Source of the DNA: an uncultured Clostridia bacterium
GTDB taxonomy: Bacteria; Bacillota; Clostridia; TANB77; CAG-508
NCBI GenBank assembly: GCA_948805675.1
Contig: CAQIBN010000004.1
Span: 1 to 64,000, forward strand
DNA: 64,000 bases
Reading direction: 5' to 3'
Numbering within the stretch: the stretch's first letter is position 1; every line of letters begins with the position of its first letter. The translations under genes were made by a program, and so were the position numbers. Below are positions 6,961-17,166 of this stretch, one piece after another. Under the pieces are notes generated by a model. It was not told the DNA's origin, did not search any database, and worked only from the letters and a program-made list of their open reading frames with translations.

Positions 6961-8592
6961 TTGAAAGAAAAGAAAAATTCATTTATGGGGAATGTTTTAA
7001 TGCTTATGTTCTCTCAAGTTTTAATAAAGGTATTAGGTTTGGTATATAGACTTGTAATAATGAATGTACCAGGATTTGGAGATTTAGGAAATGGTTATTA
7101 TTCAGCAGGATATCAAATTTATGCGGTTTTATTAACAATTTCTTCACAAGGAATACCAAGTGCAGTTTCAAGACTAGTTTCTGAAAAAGTAGCTATTGGT
7201 GAATACAAATCTGCACACAGAATATTTAAAATTGCAATGGGATTATTTGCTATAGTTGGAGGATTTTTTTCATTATTTTTATATATATTTTCAGATTTTA
7301 TTGCAAGTCAAATTTTAAATGTACCAGATGTTAAATATGTATTAAGAGTACTCGCACCTGCAATATTTTTTGTTACAACATCAGCAGTATTTAGAGGGTA
7401 TTTTGCAGGACTTGGCACAATGAAACCAACAAGTGTCTCTCAGACACTAGAACAATTATTTAATTGTACATTAACAATTACATTTGTATATGCATTAGTG
7501 GGGAAAGAGCCTTATATTATGGCAGCAGGTGGAAATTTATCTACAACACTTGCCATATTAATATCTTTTTCATACTTATTAATGTATTATAGAAGAAATA
7601 ATAAAAAATATGCAGAAAAATATAAAAATGTAGAACAAAAAACAGATACAAGAACTGTAAAATCTGTTGCAAAAACTATTTTAATGTCTTCAATTCCAAT
7701 TACAATTGGGTCTATCATTTCTGTTGTAAATATGCTAATTGATACAGTAACAGTAAGTAATTGTATTCAAATTGCATATGAAGGTATAATTCAAGGGAAG
7801 GAACTTCTGGAACAAGAAGCAATGAAATTAACTGGTATTTTATCTAAAGTAGATACTATTGCTAATCTTCCAATAGCTATTAATTTGGCTTTCTCATCAG
7901 CTTTAGTTCCAGCAATATCATCAGAGCTTGCAAAAAAAGATTATAAATCAGCATCAAATAAAATATCATTTTCAATGTCTGCATCATTACTAATAGTAAT
8001 ACCTTGCGCAGTAGGTTTTATAGTTTTAGCAAATCCTATACTTAAAATGTTATATCCAAGTGCATCTGATGGAGCAGGTATATTACAAATAGCCTCAATT
8101 ACTATGATATTTGTTGCTATTAATCATACTTTAAATGGTGCTTTATATGGATTAAATAAATTATATATACCAGCAATAGCTTTAACATGTGGTAGTATTA
8201 TTAAAATAATTTTAAATCTTATTTTAATAAGAAATCCAAATATAAATATATATGGAGCAACTATTAGTTCATTAATATGTCAGTTAATTACATTTTTTAT
8301 TACATATAGAGCAATAAAAAGTGCAATAAATATTAAGCTTAATATAAAAAATAATTTAATAAAACCACTATTTGCAGGAGTAGTTATGGGGGGAGTAATA
8401 TTTACAATAAATTATTTTCTAAAGTCTTTAATAAACAATTATATATTAACAATATGTAATATTGGAATTGGCGCAATAATATATCTATTTGTTGTAGCAT
8501 ATTTGAAGATATTAAATAAAGAAGAAATTTGTGCTTTACCAATGGGGAATAAAATTTATAAAATACTAAGAAAATTAAAAATATATGCTTAA
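6961..8592 (+). CDS. spoVB: SpoVB/MurJ-family polysaccharide flippase
   Basis: This 543-residue integral membrane protein has about 14 hydrophobic segments and belongs to the MOP superfamily of lipid-linked polysaccharide exporters. The N-terminus (GNVLMLMFSQVLIKVLGLVY), the GLGTMKPTS stretch and the overall length match SpoVB and its vegetative paralogues, which move lipid-linked cell-wall or cortex precursors across the membrane. It starts at TTG with a GTAGGAAA ribosome binding site. It has no CGG codon and is closed by a strong bidirectional terminator. Whether it is the sporulation flippase or a vegetative one cannot be decided from sequence. Confidence 0.85.
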   Translation: MKEKKNSFMGNVLMLMFSQVLIKVLGLVYRLVIMNVPGFGDLGNGYYSAGYQIYAVLLTISSQGIPSAVSRLVSEKVAIGEYKSAHRIFKIAMGLFAIVGGFFSLFLYIFSDFIASQILNVPDVKYVLRVLAPAIFFVTTSAVFRGYFAGLGTMKPTSVSQTLEQLFNCTLTITFVYALVGKEPYIMAAGGNLSTTLAILISFSYLLMYYRRNNKKYAEKYKNVEQKTDTRTVKSVAKTILMSSIPITIGSIISVVNMLIDTVTVSNCIQIAYEGIIQGKELLEQEAMKLTGILSKVDTIANLPIAINLAFSSALVPAISSELAKKDYKSASNKISFSMSASLLIVIPCAVGFIVLANPILKMLYPSASDGAGILQIASITMIFVAINHTLNGALYGLNKLYIPAIALTCGSIIKIILNLILIRNPNINIYGATISSLICQLITFFITYRAIKSAINIKLNIKNNLIKPLFAGVVMGGVIFTINYFLKSLINNYILTICNIGIGAIIYLFVVAYLKILNKEEICALPMGNKIYKILRKLKIYA

Positions 8593-8594
8593 AG

Positions 8595-8636
8595 AATAAT
8601 CTATTTTACTTGTATTATTAAGTAAAATAGATTATT
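8595..8636. terminator. bidirectional terminator between spoVB and gatD
   Basis: A 17-bp perfect stem (8595-8611 with 8620-8636) with A and T runs on both sides separates convergent genes. Confidence 0.85.
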
Positions 8637-8819
8637 TTTAATTTTAAAATTTTAATTAAGATAATTAAAGTAAGTAACTTAAAAATATATTAAACTTATT
8701 TTTTAGTTACTTTAATTTAAGTAGTAATTTTATTAAATGTATACTAGAAATAATTATATATTCTTAAATAAAAAACAAAGTTTTTACTTAGTATATGACA
8801 AAATATAGTTGTAAAATTA

Positions 8820-9560
8820 TTATTGATTTGTTACTTTACTTGTTATAAATTGCTTTGTAGACTCTAGTGACTTTATTTCAATCTCATAATTAGGATGTGT
8901 GTCTTCTGAAATTTCGATACCTTTTTGATTACATACTGTTCTTAAAATTTTTTCTGCAAACCAAGGGTTCTTTACAAAAACAGGGCCTAAACAGTTTGTA
9001 AATATAATATTATCTTTAATAACACCTTCAGTAGTTTGTCCATTATTTCCATAGCCATATTTAATAGTTCCAAGAGGTTTTTCATCATTTAATGTAATAT
9101 CAATCATTTGAATTTGTGAACCAATTATTTCAGTTCCATCATCTAAAGTGTAATAAAGGTCATCACCAATAACCATTGTTCTTTCTTTTATATCCATGTT
9201 TAGAAGTTTTAATCCAGAAAATGTTGATTTATCATATCTAGTAATTGTATTTGCTAAAAGTGCACCAGTAGTGCCAGTTACAATAATTGTTTTTTTATTT
9301 TTTATATATTCATTTAATTCATTTGACATATTATTAAGAGATTCTAAAATTGTAGGAAGTACTTTTAATTCTCCACTATTAAAAAGTAAAATGTCATAAT
9401 TAGAAAAATTTATTTTTTCTTCAATATCATCAATTCTTTGAATATTTAATTTTATATTTAATTTATCTGCAATTATTTTAAAACTTTGAGCGTTACCTCT
9501 TTCACCATGAAGATTTAGGATATCTGGATACATCCAAGCTAAGTTTATTTCATTATTCAT
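8820..9560 (-). CDS. gatD: GatD-like class I glutamine amidotransferase lacking catalytic residues
   Basis: GatD normally releases ammonia from glutamine for MurT, which amidates D-iso-glutamate in lipid II. The start at 9560 is chosen for AAGGAAG nine bases upstream; it overlaps the murT stop by 8 bases. The N-terminus (LAWMYPDILNLHGERGN) is typical. The nucleophile position, usually in a G-x-C-G-G motif, here reads GTTGALLANT with no Cys. The usual LHGP histidine motif reads NCLGPVFVKNP with no His. The protein could be a non-glutaminase partner, or ammonia could come from elsewhere. It is the last gene of alr-murT-gatD and has no in-frame CGG. Confidence 0.85.
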   Translation of the reverse strand: MNNEINLAWMYPDILNLHGERGNAQSFKIIADKLNIKLNIQRIDDIEEKINFSNYDILLFNSGELKVLPTILESLNNMSNELNEYIKNKKTIIVTGTTGALLANTITRYDKSTFSGLKLLNMDIKERTMVIGDDLYYTLDDGTEIIGSQIQMIDITLNDEKPLGTIKYGYGNNGQTTEGVIKDNIIFTNCLGPVFVKNPWFAEKILRTVCNQKGIEISEDTHPNYEIEIKSLESTKQFITSKVTNQ

Positions 9561-10920
9561 TTTTTTCACCTTCCTTAAAATAGTTTTTTATTTTATTATA
9601 AGGTTTCATTCCTGTAATAATATAAATATTATTAGTTTTTATTTCATTTAATGGTTCAAAAATAGTATCAAAATCATCTTCAATATCAAATACTTTTATT
9701 TTTTCTATAGGAGCACCATCATAAATCATACGATTTGCACAATCATAACATACTGTTTTAGAGAAAGATATATATTGTTCTACATTAGATTGTACAACTT
9801 TCTTAAAATTACAATCAAAGAAGTAAAAAGTATTACTATATGCAGGAGGGAAATCTTTAATTTCATATAAACCCATAAATATAGCTTTTTCTTTATTATC
9901 ACATGCAATTATATCTAATGCATTTTGAAGAGTTTCTGGGTTTTCTTGTTTAATTCTTAAATAGTGTATAATTTTATCTTTATATTTATATATCTCTCTT
10001 CTGTCTGCGGGATTTACAAAAGAATTAAATCCTTTTTGTATATCTTGATAATTAATATCAAATTGTTTACAAATTGCAATACATAATGCATAATTGTAAA
10101 TATAGAAAGGGGTTATATAAGTAACAATATATTCCTCATTTTCACATTTGAAAGTTTTCTCTTTATAATTAATATCGGTTATTAGAACATTAGGATTTTC
10201 TACACTCTTATAAGAACAATATGTGCATTTAAATTTTCCTATATTTTCTATATTATAGTAATCATATTTAATTTTGTGATTACATTTTGGACAGGGAAGA
10301 GTAACTGTGTAAAAATCATCTTTTTCATAAGTCTTATCATTTTTTTCAAGACTATAATAAACTACTTTTCCTGCAAAATCTTCTAAACCACGACTTCGAG
10401 GTTCTTCATTATTTACAAATAAGGTCATATCTTTTGTAATAGTATCTGCAAACATACGATAGATAAAATCTGGGTCACCATTTCTTTGTACTTGATCTTT
10501 TTGAAGATTACTAATACATAAGTTAATTGCTGGTAAAACTTTATGTATTGCACAAAGACTACGTTCATCAATTTCTAAAATTAAGAATTCTTTATTAAAT
10601 TTGCCAAATAAATTGCAGTTTTTTATTAATGTAGTAGCAATACCACTCATCATATTAGCACCTTCTGTATTAGTGGCTATTTTTTTTCCAGCCGATTTAA
10701 TTGTATGTGCAATTAAATTTGTAGTAGTAGATTTTCCGTTTGTACCAGTAACAAATATGGTTTTTGAATAATCTATATTAGTAAAATATTTTACAAAGTC
10801 CTTTTGGATGTTAGTAGCAACTTTTCCAGAAATCATAGAGCCTTGTTTTTTGAAAAGTTTACATAAAAGTAAGACGATTTTTGAAGCCCAAAGAGCAAAA
10901 ATAAATAATAATTTTTTCAT
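9553..10920 (-). CDS. murT: MurT-like lipid II isoglutaminyl synthase subunit
   Basis: This 455-residue Mur-ligase-family protein has an N-terminal hydrophobic segment, a P-loop FVTGTNGKSTTTN (about residues 57-69), the DERS segment (about 128-131) and a four-cysteine ribbon inserted in the middle domain (CPKC about 210-213, CTYC about 233-236), as in MurT. It ends in the DUF1727-type domain. With GatD it forms the amidase of peptidoglycan stem peptides. It lies 21 bases after the end of alr and overlaps gatD. Its two CGG triplets (10694-10692 and 10738-10736) span codons and are not read in frame. Confidence 0.92.
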   Translation of the reverse strand: MKKLLFIFALWASKIVLLLCKLFKKQGSMISGKVATNIQKDFVKYFTNIDYSKTIFVTGTNGKSTTTNLIAHTIKSAGKKIATNTEGANMMSGIATTLIKNCNLFGKFNKEFLILEIDERSLCAIHKVLPAINLCISNLQKDQVQRNGDPDFIYRMFADTITKDMTLFVNNEEPRSRGLEDFAGKVVYYSLEKNDKTYEKDDFYTVTLPCPKCNHKIKYDYYNIENIGKFKCTYCSYKSVENPNVLITDINYKEKTFKCENEEYIVTYITPFYIYNYALCIAICKQFDINYQDIQKGFNSFVNPADRREIYKYKDKIIHYLRIKQENPETLQNALDIIACDNKEKAIFMGLYEIKDFPPAYSNTFYFFDCNFKKVVQSNVEQYISFSKTVCYDCANRMIYDGAPIEKIKVFDIEDDFDTIFEPLNEIKTNNIYIITGMKPYNKIKNYFKEGEKNE

Positions 10921-10941
10921 AACATACTCCTTTAAATTAGT

Positions 10942-12052
10942 TTATTTATATTTTCTTTTAATGCTAGAATCAATATAAATTGGTCTAACGTCAAAATAAA
11001 TGTCATCATTTTCTTTAAAGTTTTCATCTGTAATATCAATAATAGTATCATACATTCCGAATTTGACCAAGAACTTTATATAATTTGCCATTAATTTTTA
11101 AGTATATAAAATCATTTGAAAATAATTTTTTAAAATCTATAAATACTCGTTTTGCTTTACTTAGAAATTTGAATCTTTGGTCTTCAAGTGTTATACCAAT
11201 TCCATCAAAATATCCTGTGTGAATAATGGCTATTTTAGTTGATTTGTTTACTATATAAGAATTTCCATATCCAATTATATCACCTTTACTTAGTTGTTTA
11301 ATTCTAGAAATTTTTGTATGAAAAGTACCAATATGTTTTAAGAAGTTTCCTGAACCATATGCACTTCCAAGAAATGCAGAGCCAATTCTTGCACAATTTA
11401 AATGCATATTAGGATATTTAAAAAATCCAGATGAGTTACAAATATGCTCATATTTAAATTTTATACCAAGGTTTTTAAGTTCATTAGTTATTTTTGTAAA
11501 TCTATTAAATTGTAATATACTCCATGAATTATCTTTGGCTAAAGAATTAGAAAGGTGAGAGAAAATTCCTTCAAATATAATATTATTACATTCTTTTATA
11601 ATGGTATAGATTTCATTAGTAGAAGAGTATGTAAATCCATAACGAGATAATCCAGTGTCAATTTTTATATGTGCTAAAATAGTTTTATTTTGTTCTTTAG
11701 CAATAGCATTTGCAATTTTTGCAGATTCATATGAATCAATAGTTAAAATAATATTGTTTTTTATTAAAATTTCTACTTCACTTTTATCTATAAAAGGGGT
11801 TAAAATAATAAGATTTTCATTAATACCTGAATCTCTTAAATTTATAGCTTCTTCTATACTAGATATACCAAAAAAGTTTATACCATTTTCAGATAAAAAT
11901 TTAGTGTAGGGAACAATTCCTAAGCCATAACCATTTCCTTTTACTACTGCAATAATAGTATAATTGCTTTTGGTAATTCTTTTTTTTATTTCTTTTATAT
12001 TGAATAATAAATTCTCTTTATTTACAATTAATTCTTTCAAAAATTTCACCAT
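10942..12052 (-). CDS. alr: alanine racemase, full length only with a +1 shift at CGG
   Basis: Alr makes D-alanine for peptidoglycan. The zero frame gives AVVKGNGYGLG (the PLP-lysine motif, Lys about 38), HIKIDTGLSRYGF and GYFDGIG, then reaches CGG at 11059-11057 (codon 332) and stops five codons later. Skipping the C gives VLGQI-G-MYDTIIDIT, the conserved GRIgMD-type motif, and continues to TAA at 10944-10942 for 369 residues, a normal length. This is one of 19 such sites in the window. No other frame defect is seen. It starts the alr-murT-gatD operon. Confidence 0.92.
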
Positions 12053-12194
12053 CCTATTACTCTATACTAGAGCTTTCCTATATTATATAAAAAGATTATA
12101 CCATATAATGGTAAAATAAAACAATATTATATAAAAAATTAGATTTATAAAGAAGAAATATAAAATATTATATAGGCAATTATAAAATAACAAG

Positions 12195-12241
12195 AAAAAA
12201 GATAAAATAAATATATCTAATATATTCATTTTACCTTTTTT
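12195..12241. terminator. terminator after ppaC
   Basis: An imperfect A-rich/T-rich inverted repeat (about 12195-12215 with 12221-12241) follows the ppaC stop on the minus strand. Confidence 0.5.
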
Positions 12242-12258
12242 TATATTATTTATACTTT

Positions 12259-13185
12259 TTAATCTAAGTTTTCTAATATTTTTGGTAACATTTGTTTTTT
12301 TCTAGATACAACATTTTCTAACATAGCAGTATGGTCATCTAAAGTAACTCCATAAGCTTTTTCAACTATACCTGCATCATTACCTAATGTAATAATTTTA
12401 GAATTTGAATTTAAAATATCTGTTGCAGCAAAAACATATAAATCTAAATTTTCATTTTTAATTTCATTATTAATAGCTGTTTCAAAATATGCTTTATTTT
12501 TAAATACATCATCTAAATCAGCAGTATTGATTTGTGCTATTTTAAACTTTTTATCACCTTTTTCAAATAATTTGCTATCTATATTAATAACTTCTTCAGG
12601 AGTAAATTCACTAATGTCTGTACCAGCTTTTAATAATTCTTTTCCATATACTTCTAAATCTAATTCAGCAATATTTGCAAGTTTTTCAGCAATTATTTTA
12701 TCTTCTTTTGTACATGTTGGAGATTTAAATAATAATGTATCAGAAATAATTGAACTAACCATTAATGTAGCAATTGTTTTTGTAATTTCAACATCATATT
12801 CTTTATACATTTTATAAAGTACAGTAGCTGTACAACCAACAGGTTCAGCTCTATAGTATAATTGGTATGGTGCAATAAAGTTCATTGTATGATGGTCTAT
12901 TACTTTTAAAATATTAGCATTAGATATATTAGTAGCACTTTGTGTACATTCATTATGGTCTACTAATATTACATTTTGACCATCTTCGATATCTGATATT
13001 TCTTCTGGTTTTTCTATTTGTAAATATTTAAATACATATTCTGTTTCTTTATTTATTTTTCCAAGACGTACTGGAATAGCTTCGTTTCCTAATTCATTTT
13101 CTAAATTAGCCATTACAATTGATGATAAAATAGAGTCTGTATCTGGATTTTTATGGCCAAATATAAGAGTTTTATTATTAATCAT
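12259..13185 (-). CDS. ppaC: manganese-dependent inorganic pyrophosphatase
   Basis: This 308-residue DHH-family protein has the metal ligands FGHKNPDTDSI (about residues 9-19), VDHNE (about 75-79) and IDHHT (about 96-100), with the DHHA2 domain at the C-terminus (SRKKQMLPKI at the substrate-binding end). It hydrolyses pyrophosphate in the cytoplasm. The start has AAGGAGG upstream. No CBS domains are inserted. It contains no CGG codon and appears to be a single-gene unit. Confidence 0.95.
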   Translation of the reverse strand: MINNKTLIFGHKNPDTDSILSSIVMANLENELGNEAIPVRLGKINKETEYVFKYLQIEKPEEISDIEDGQNVILVDHNECTQSATNISNANILKVIDHHTMNFIAPYQLYYRAEPVGCTATVLYKMYKEYDVEITKTIATLMVSSIISDTLLFKSPTCTKEDKIIAEKLANIAELDLEVYGKELLKAGTDISEFTPEEVINIDSKLFEKGDKKFKIAQINTADLDDVFKNKAYFETAINNEIKNENLDLYVFAATDILNSNSKIITLGNDAGIVEKAYGVTLDDHTAMLENVVSRKKQMLPKILENLD

Positions 13186-13377
13186 ATTTTATTTTCCTCC
13201 TTAAAAGATATCTTTTTTTGTTAACACTACCTTATTATACCACAATTAGAAAAATACGTCAATAATTTACATAATGTGATTTAGGGAAAGTTTTACTTGC
13301 AAATAATAAAAAGACTTGATACAATAAAACCATTGTGATAGAATTTGCATATAATATAGAAGTAAAGGATGGGAAAA

Positions 13378-14625
13378 ATGTATAATGAATATGAAAATGC
13401 AAAAAGTAAATTAGAAAAATTTAATCAAGCAAATTTATTAAATTTATTAAATAGATTAGATGATAGAACAGAATTAGTGAATCAAGTAAATTCAATTAAT
13501 TTTGAACATATAATGGATTTATATAAAAAAGTTAAAGAACCTAATTACATAGATGTTAATAAAATAGAACATATAAATTATGTAGATAAATCAAAATTAT
13601 TAGATAAAAATTTAGAAGAATATACTAAAATAGGTGAAGAAATAATAAAAAACGGTCAATATGCTGTTGTAACAATGGCAGGTGGTCAAGGAACAAGACT
13701 TGGGCATATTGGACCAAAAGGAACTTTTAAAATAAATGTAAATAAAGAAGAAAAATATTTATTTCAAATAATAGTAGAATCACTTCAAAAAGCAAATAAT
13801 AAATATAATGTAATTATACCTTGGTATATAATGACAAGTAGTGAAAATAAAAATCAAACAGTAGAGTTTTTAGAAGAAAATAATTATTTTGATTATCCTA
13901 AAGAAAAAGTAAAGTTTTTTGTACAAGGAAATCTTCCACTTGTAGATACAAAAGGTGAGTTAATAATTGATAAAAATTGTTTAATAAAAGAAGCATCAGA
14001 TGGGAATGGAAGTATCTATCAATCTATGAAAAAAGATGGTATTATAGAGGATATGAAGAAAAATAATATAAAATGGATTTTTGTTGGAGGTGTAGACAAT
14101 ATTTTGTTAAAAATTGTTGACCCAGTACTAACAGGTCTTACTATAAAAGAAAATAATAAAATATCTTCTAAATCTGTTGTAAAAACAAATCCTAAAGAAA
14201 AAGTAGGGGTATTTTGTAAAATAGCTGGAAAACCAAAAGTTATAGAATACACAGAACTTCCAGAAGATATGGCTTGTAAAAAAGATGTAAATGGTGAACT
14301 TGTTTTTGGTGAAGTTAATATATTAAGTCATTTATATTCAATTGAAGCATTAGAAGAATTATCAAATAAAAAATTACCATATCATGTAGCATTTAAAAAA
14401 GCAAATTATTTAGATAATAACAATAATTTTATACAAGTAGATAAGCCAAATGCATATAAATTTGAAGCATTTATTTTTGATGCCTTTGAAGAATATGAAG
14501 ATATGAGTATATTAAGAGTAAAAAGGGAAGAAGAGTTTGCACCAATAAAGAATGCAGAAGGACCAGATAGTCCAGAAACAGCATGTAAGCTTTATAATAA
14601 TTTTATAAAATTACAAAATAAATAA
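13378..14625 (+). CDS. UDPGP-family UTP:sugar-1-phosphate uridylyltransferase
   Basis: The protein (415 residues) has the nucleotide-binding signature VVTMAGGQGTRLGHIGPKG (about residues 98-116) and the FVGGVDNILL and EYTELPED blocks of eukaryote-like UDP-glucose/UDP-N-acetylglucosamine pyrophosphorylases. It activates a sugar phosphate with UTP for wall or glycan synthesis; the exact sugar is uncertain. The ATG at 13378 is preferred over the one nine bases earlier because AAAGGA is correctly spaced from it. No in-frame CGG. Confidence 0.85.
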   Translation: MYNEYENAKSKLEKFNQANLLNLLNRLDDRTELVNQVNSINFEHIMDLYKKVKEPNYIDVNKIEHINYVDKSKLLDKNLEEYTKIGEEIIKNGQYAVVTMAGGQGTRLGHIGPKGTFKINVNKEEKYLFQIIVESLQKANNKYNVIIPWYIMTSSENKNQTVEFLEENNYFDYPKEKVKFFVQGNLPLVDTKGELIIDKNCLIKEASDGNGSIYQSMKKDGIIEDMKKNNIKWIFVGGVDNILLKIVDPVLTGLTIKENNKISSKSVVKTNPKEKVGVFCKIAGKPKVIEYTELPEDMACKKDVNGELVFGEVNILSHLYSIEALEELSNKKLPYHVAFKKANYLDNNNNFIQVDKPNAYKFEAFIFDAFEEYEDMSILRVKREEEFAPIKNAEGPDSPETACKLYNNFIKLQNK

Positions 14626-14746
14626 ATGCCTAAATTTGTAAATAAAAAGTATTGCAATTTAATAATAAATTATCTACAATTAATTCATAATTTAGAAAAA
14701 GAATAAAAAATTTGTAAGGAAATCTATGCAATTATAACAATTTATG

Positions 14747-14778
14747 AACTTATAAAGTTTATAAGTTGTTTTTTTTGC
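14747..14778 (+). terminator. terminator after the uridylyltransferase gene
   Basis: An 8-bp stem (14747-14754 with 14760-14767) is followed by a long T run. Confidence 0.8.
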
Positions 14779-14894
14779 TCTGTGTCAATACTTGGAGTGC
14801 AACATATGAAACGTGTTTTGTACTAGTTTTTTGTTTAAAATAAGGCACATAAAAATTAACTAAAATAGGCAATTTTGAGCATTTCAAATAAATG

Positions 14895-14946
14895 GCTCTA
14901 TAACTATAGTTGGAGTTTATACACACTCCAACTATAGTTATAGAGC
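14895..14946. repeat. 22-bp perfect hairpin in an intergenic gap
   Basis: GCTCTATAACTATAGTTGGA begins the left arm (14895-14916), which pairs perfectly over 22 bp with 14925-14946 across an 8-base loop. There is no T run, and a separate terminator already follows the upstream gene at 14747-14778. It could be a small transposable inverted repeat, an RNA-processing structure or a protein target. Nothing else is recognisable in 14779-14992. Confidence 0.7.
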
Positions 14947-14992
14947 ATTAGATATAAGCCAAAAACAAAATGATTATCTTATTTATGATATT

Positions 14993-15236
14993 TTAATCTA
15001 CTCTTTTATCTTGTCTTGAATTTTCAGGTTTTGAGCATAGTCTTTCATACTCTTTACATTTTATTTTATATTCTAATTGCATAGATAGATACCTATAATA
15101 CATATATGCTTGTTCATATTGCATTACAGGATTAAACATAGGATTTTCCATTCCGAGGAAAATCAGAGTTTGCCTCAAAATTCATATAAGGTGGAGGAAA
15201 ACCTCCAAAATTATTAAAGTCCATATTTCGCTCCAT
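14993..15236 (-). CDS. small Met/Tyr-rich protein, probably spore-associated, with a CGG shift site
   Basis: The ATG at 15236 has AGGAGG ten bases upstream. The zero frame encodes an aromatic and proline-rich start (MERNMDFNNFGGFPPPYMNF), then CGG at 15155-15153 (codon 28). Read on in that frame, the sequence soon loses this character. Skipping the C gives DFP-G-MENPMFNPVMQYEQ and a helical tail ending at 14993, 80 residues in total. The composition and the neighbouring ylbJ suggest a coat-type protein, but no family is recognised. The match to the CGG pattern supports the shift. Confidence 0.65.
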
Positions 15237-15413
15237 AAAACTAAAACCTCCTTGAATAAACTTATATTAATAAATAGTATTCAAAAATATATTAAATATG
15301 AAAATGTATTAGATATTTTATCTATAAAATGCAATATAAATCACTTTTATTACTAATTCATTATATTAATTAAAATAAATTTATATATAATTTAGTATGT
15401 AATATATTTTGAA

Positions 15414-16667
15414 TTAATTAAAAAGTTTTTTATCTATTTTATTTCTATATGACCTTTTTGTTATTAATGAATTTTTTTGATTTTTTTTATTAATTATATA
15501 AACATACATACATAATATTATACCTATAAAGAAATAAACAATTGTTGATATGTTGCTAATATTATAGTTAATACTATTTGAGTGATTTGCAAATACATTT
15601 TCTATATCAAAATTAAAGAAAGGAATATTTTTTATAGCAATATAAGTATAAAAAGACGCAAATAGTCCTTGCATTAATTTACCTATTATATATGGTTTAA
15701 TAGAAAGGTCTGATTTAGATGTTATGCTAAGTACTTGAAGTAATATTGAAAGACCTCCAAATCCAAGTAAAAATGCACAAAGAATTATATTTGGTGATAT
15801 TAATTTGCTATTTAATGTACTAGCTAGTTTTACACCATTTGTTAATTCTACAATTCCTGTAACAAAACCAGATGCAAGATGTGTATCAATATTAAGGTAT
15901 TTAAAAATTATACTAACAAAATTTGAAAATATATCAATAATATGACTATTTTGCAGAATTGAAAGAATAACAGAAAATAGAACAATAAAGCCTCCAATCA
16001 TTAGAACAGTAGATATTGCATTATTAATACTTTTTCCTAAGATTTCGCCAAGGTTAGAAAAGGAACAACTAATTGTTTTATTTGTAACTGTATTATTAAC
16101 ATTCTTATTATTTATAGTTTCTACGCTTTTTTTATTAAATCTATCTATTATCCCAAGTAATATTCCAACAGTAATACAAGCAAGTATGTGGGTAATTAAA
16201 AGTAAGAATCCTATAGTAGAATTTCCAAATAAAGTAACACCAACAGTTCCTATTATAAAAAGTGGACCAGAATTATTGGTAAAACTTAGCATTCTTTCCC
16301 CTTCAGATTTTGTACAAATACCATCTTGTCTAAGTTTTGTAACAATTTTTGCACCAACAGGATAACCACTAATCATACCTATTATAAATGCAAAAGCTCC
16401 TTCACCAGGCACATTAAAAATTGGTCGCATGAATTTATTTAATACTTTTCCTATATAGTTTATTATGTTAGTATATGATAATAGTTCTGTAGCAATAAAG
16501 AATGGAAGAAGTGATGGGACAACAGCGGTTGCCCATAATAATAAACCATCTTTTGCAGAACTTAGATTTGTTTTGGAAAAAATAACTAAAAGTAATGTAA
16601 AAATTAAAAAAGTAATAGGAAGTATGTTTCTTTTTAATGAAATAATATAAAAGTTTGATTTTCTCAT
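15414..16667 (-). CDS. ylbJ: sporulation integral membrane protein YlbJ
   Basis: This 417-residue membrane protein contains FIIGMISGYPVGAKI, TNNSGPLFIIGTVG and FLLGFGGLSILLQV, which are hallmarks of YlbJ, a nucleoside-recognition-domain (gate) protein needed for spore cortex formation. About ten hydrophobic segments are visible. It is a single gene transcribed away from the TSCPD-mfd unit. No in-frame CGG. Confidence 0.93.
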   Translation of the reverse strand: MRKSNFYIISLKRNILPITFLIFTLLLVIFSKTNLSSAKDGLLLWATAVVPSLLPFFIATELLSYTNIINYIGKVLNKFMRPIFNVPGEGAFAFIIGMISGYPVGAKIVTKLRQDGICTKSEGERMLSFTNNSGPLFIIGTVGVTLFGNSTIGFLLLITHILACITVGILLGIIDRFNKKSVETINNKNVNNTVTNKTISCSFSNLGEILGKSINNAISTVLMIGGFIVLFSVILSILQNSHIIDIFSNFVSIIFKYLNIDTHLASGFVTGIVELTNGVKLASTLNSKLISPNIILCAFLLGFGGLSILLQVLSITSKSDLSIKPYIIGKLMQGLFASFYTYIAIKNIPFFNFDIENVFANHSNSINYNISNISTIVYFFIGIILCMYVYIINKKNQKNSLITKRSYRNKIDKKLFN

Positions 16668-16908
16668 AAATTTTTCAATGTATCCTTTCTTACATTATTA
16701 ATAAATTATATTCAAACAGTCTCATTCTTTAGCAAAATATAATTTATATAATCATATTATATTGGTTTAAAAAATATGATTATAGTATTGAAAGTTATGT
16801 AAAATTTGTATATAATGTTAGGGTAAAATTTAAAGAAATATGGTCTCAAATAGCAATATTAGTGCTAAATTTTATGAAGATTAAAATATATGAAAGAAAG
16901 TGGTAATA

Positions 16909-17160
16909 ATGGAATATGTATATATACCAGAGGGGGTATGTTCTCAGAGGATGATATTTAATATAGAAAATAATATAATAAAATCACTAAAAATAATTGG
17001 TGGTTGTGCTGGAAATACAGTAGGGCTTAGTAAAATGTTAGAAGGACAAAATATTGATGAAGTTATAAAAAGATTAAAAGGTATTCCTTGTGGATATAAA
17101 GGAACTTCTTGTCCAGATCAAATTGCTAAAGCATTAGAAAAATTTAAAGAAGAGGTTTAA
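16909..17160 (+). CDS. TSCPD-domain protein
   Basis: This 83-residue protein contains IPEGVCSQRM, IIGGCAGNTVG and CGYKGTSCPDQIAKAL. The TSCPD box gives the domain its name; it also occurs at the C-terminus of class II ribonucleotide reductases and as a stand-alone protein (TIGR03905 type). Four conserved cysteines suggest metal or redox chemistry, but the function is unknown. The ATG at 16909 is chosen because AGAAAG lies upstream; a GTG nine bases earlier is the alternative. It ends 6 bases before mfd. Confidence 0.85.
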   Translation: MEYVYIPEGVCSQRMIFNIENNIIKSLKIIGGCAGNTVGLSKMLEGQNIDEVIKRLKGIPCGYKGTSCPDQIAKALEKFKEEV

Positions 17161-17166
17161 TGTAAA

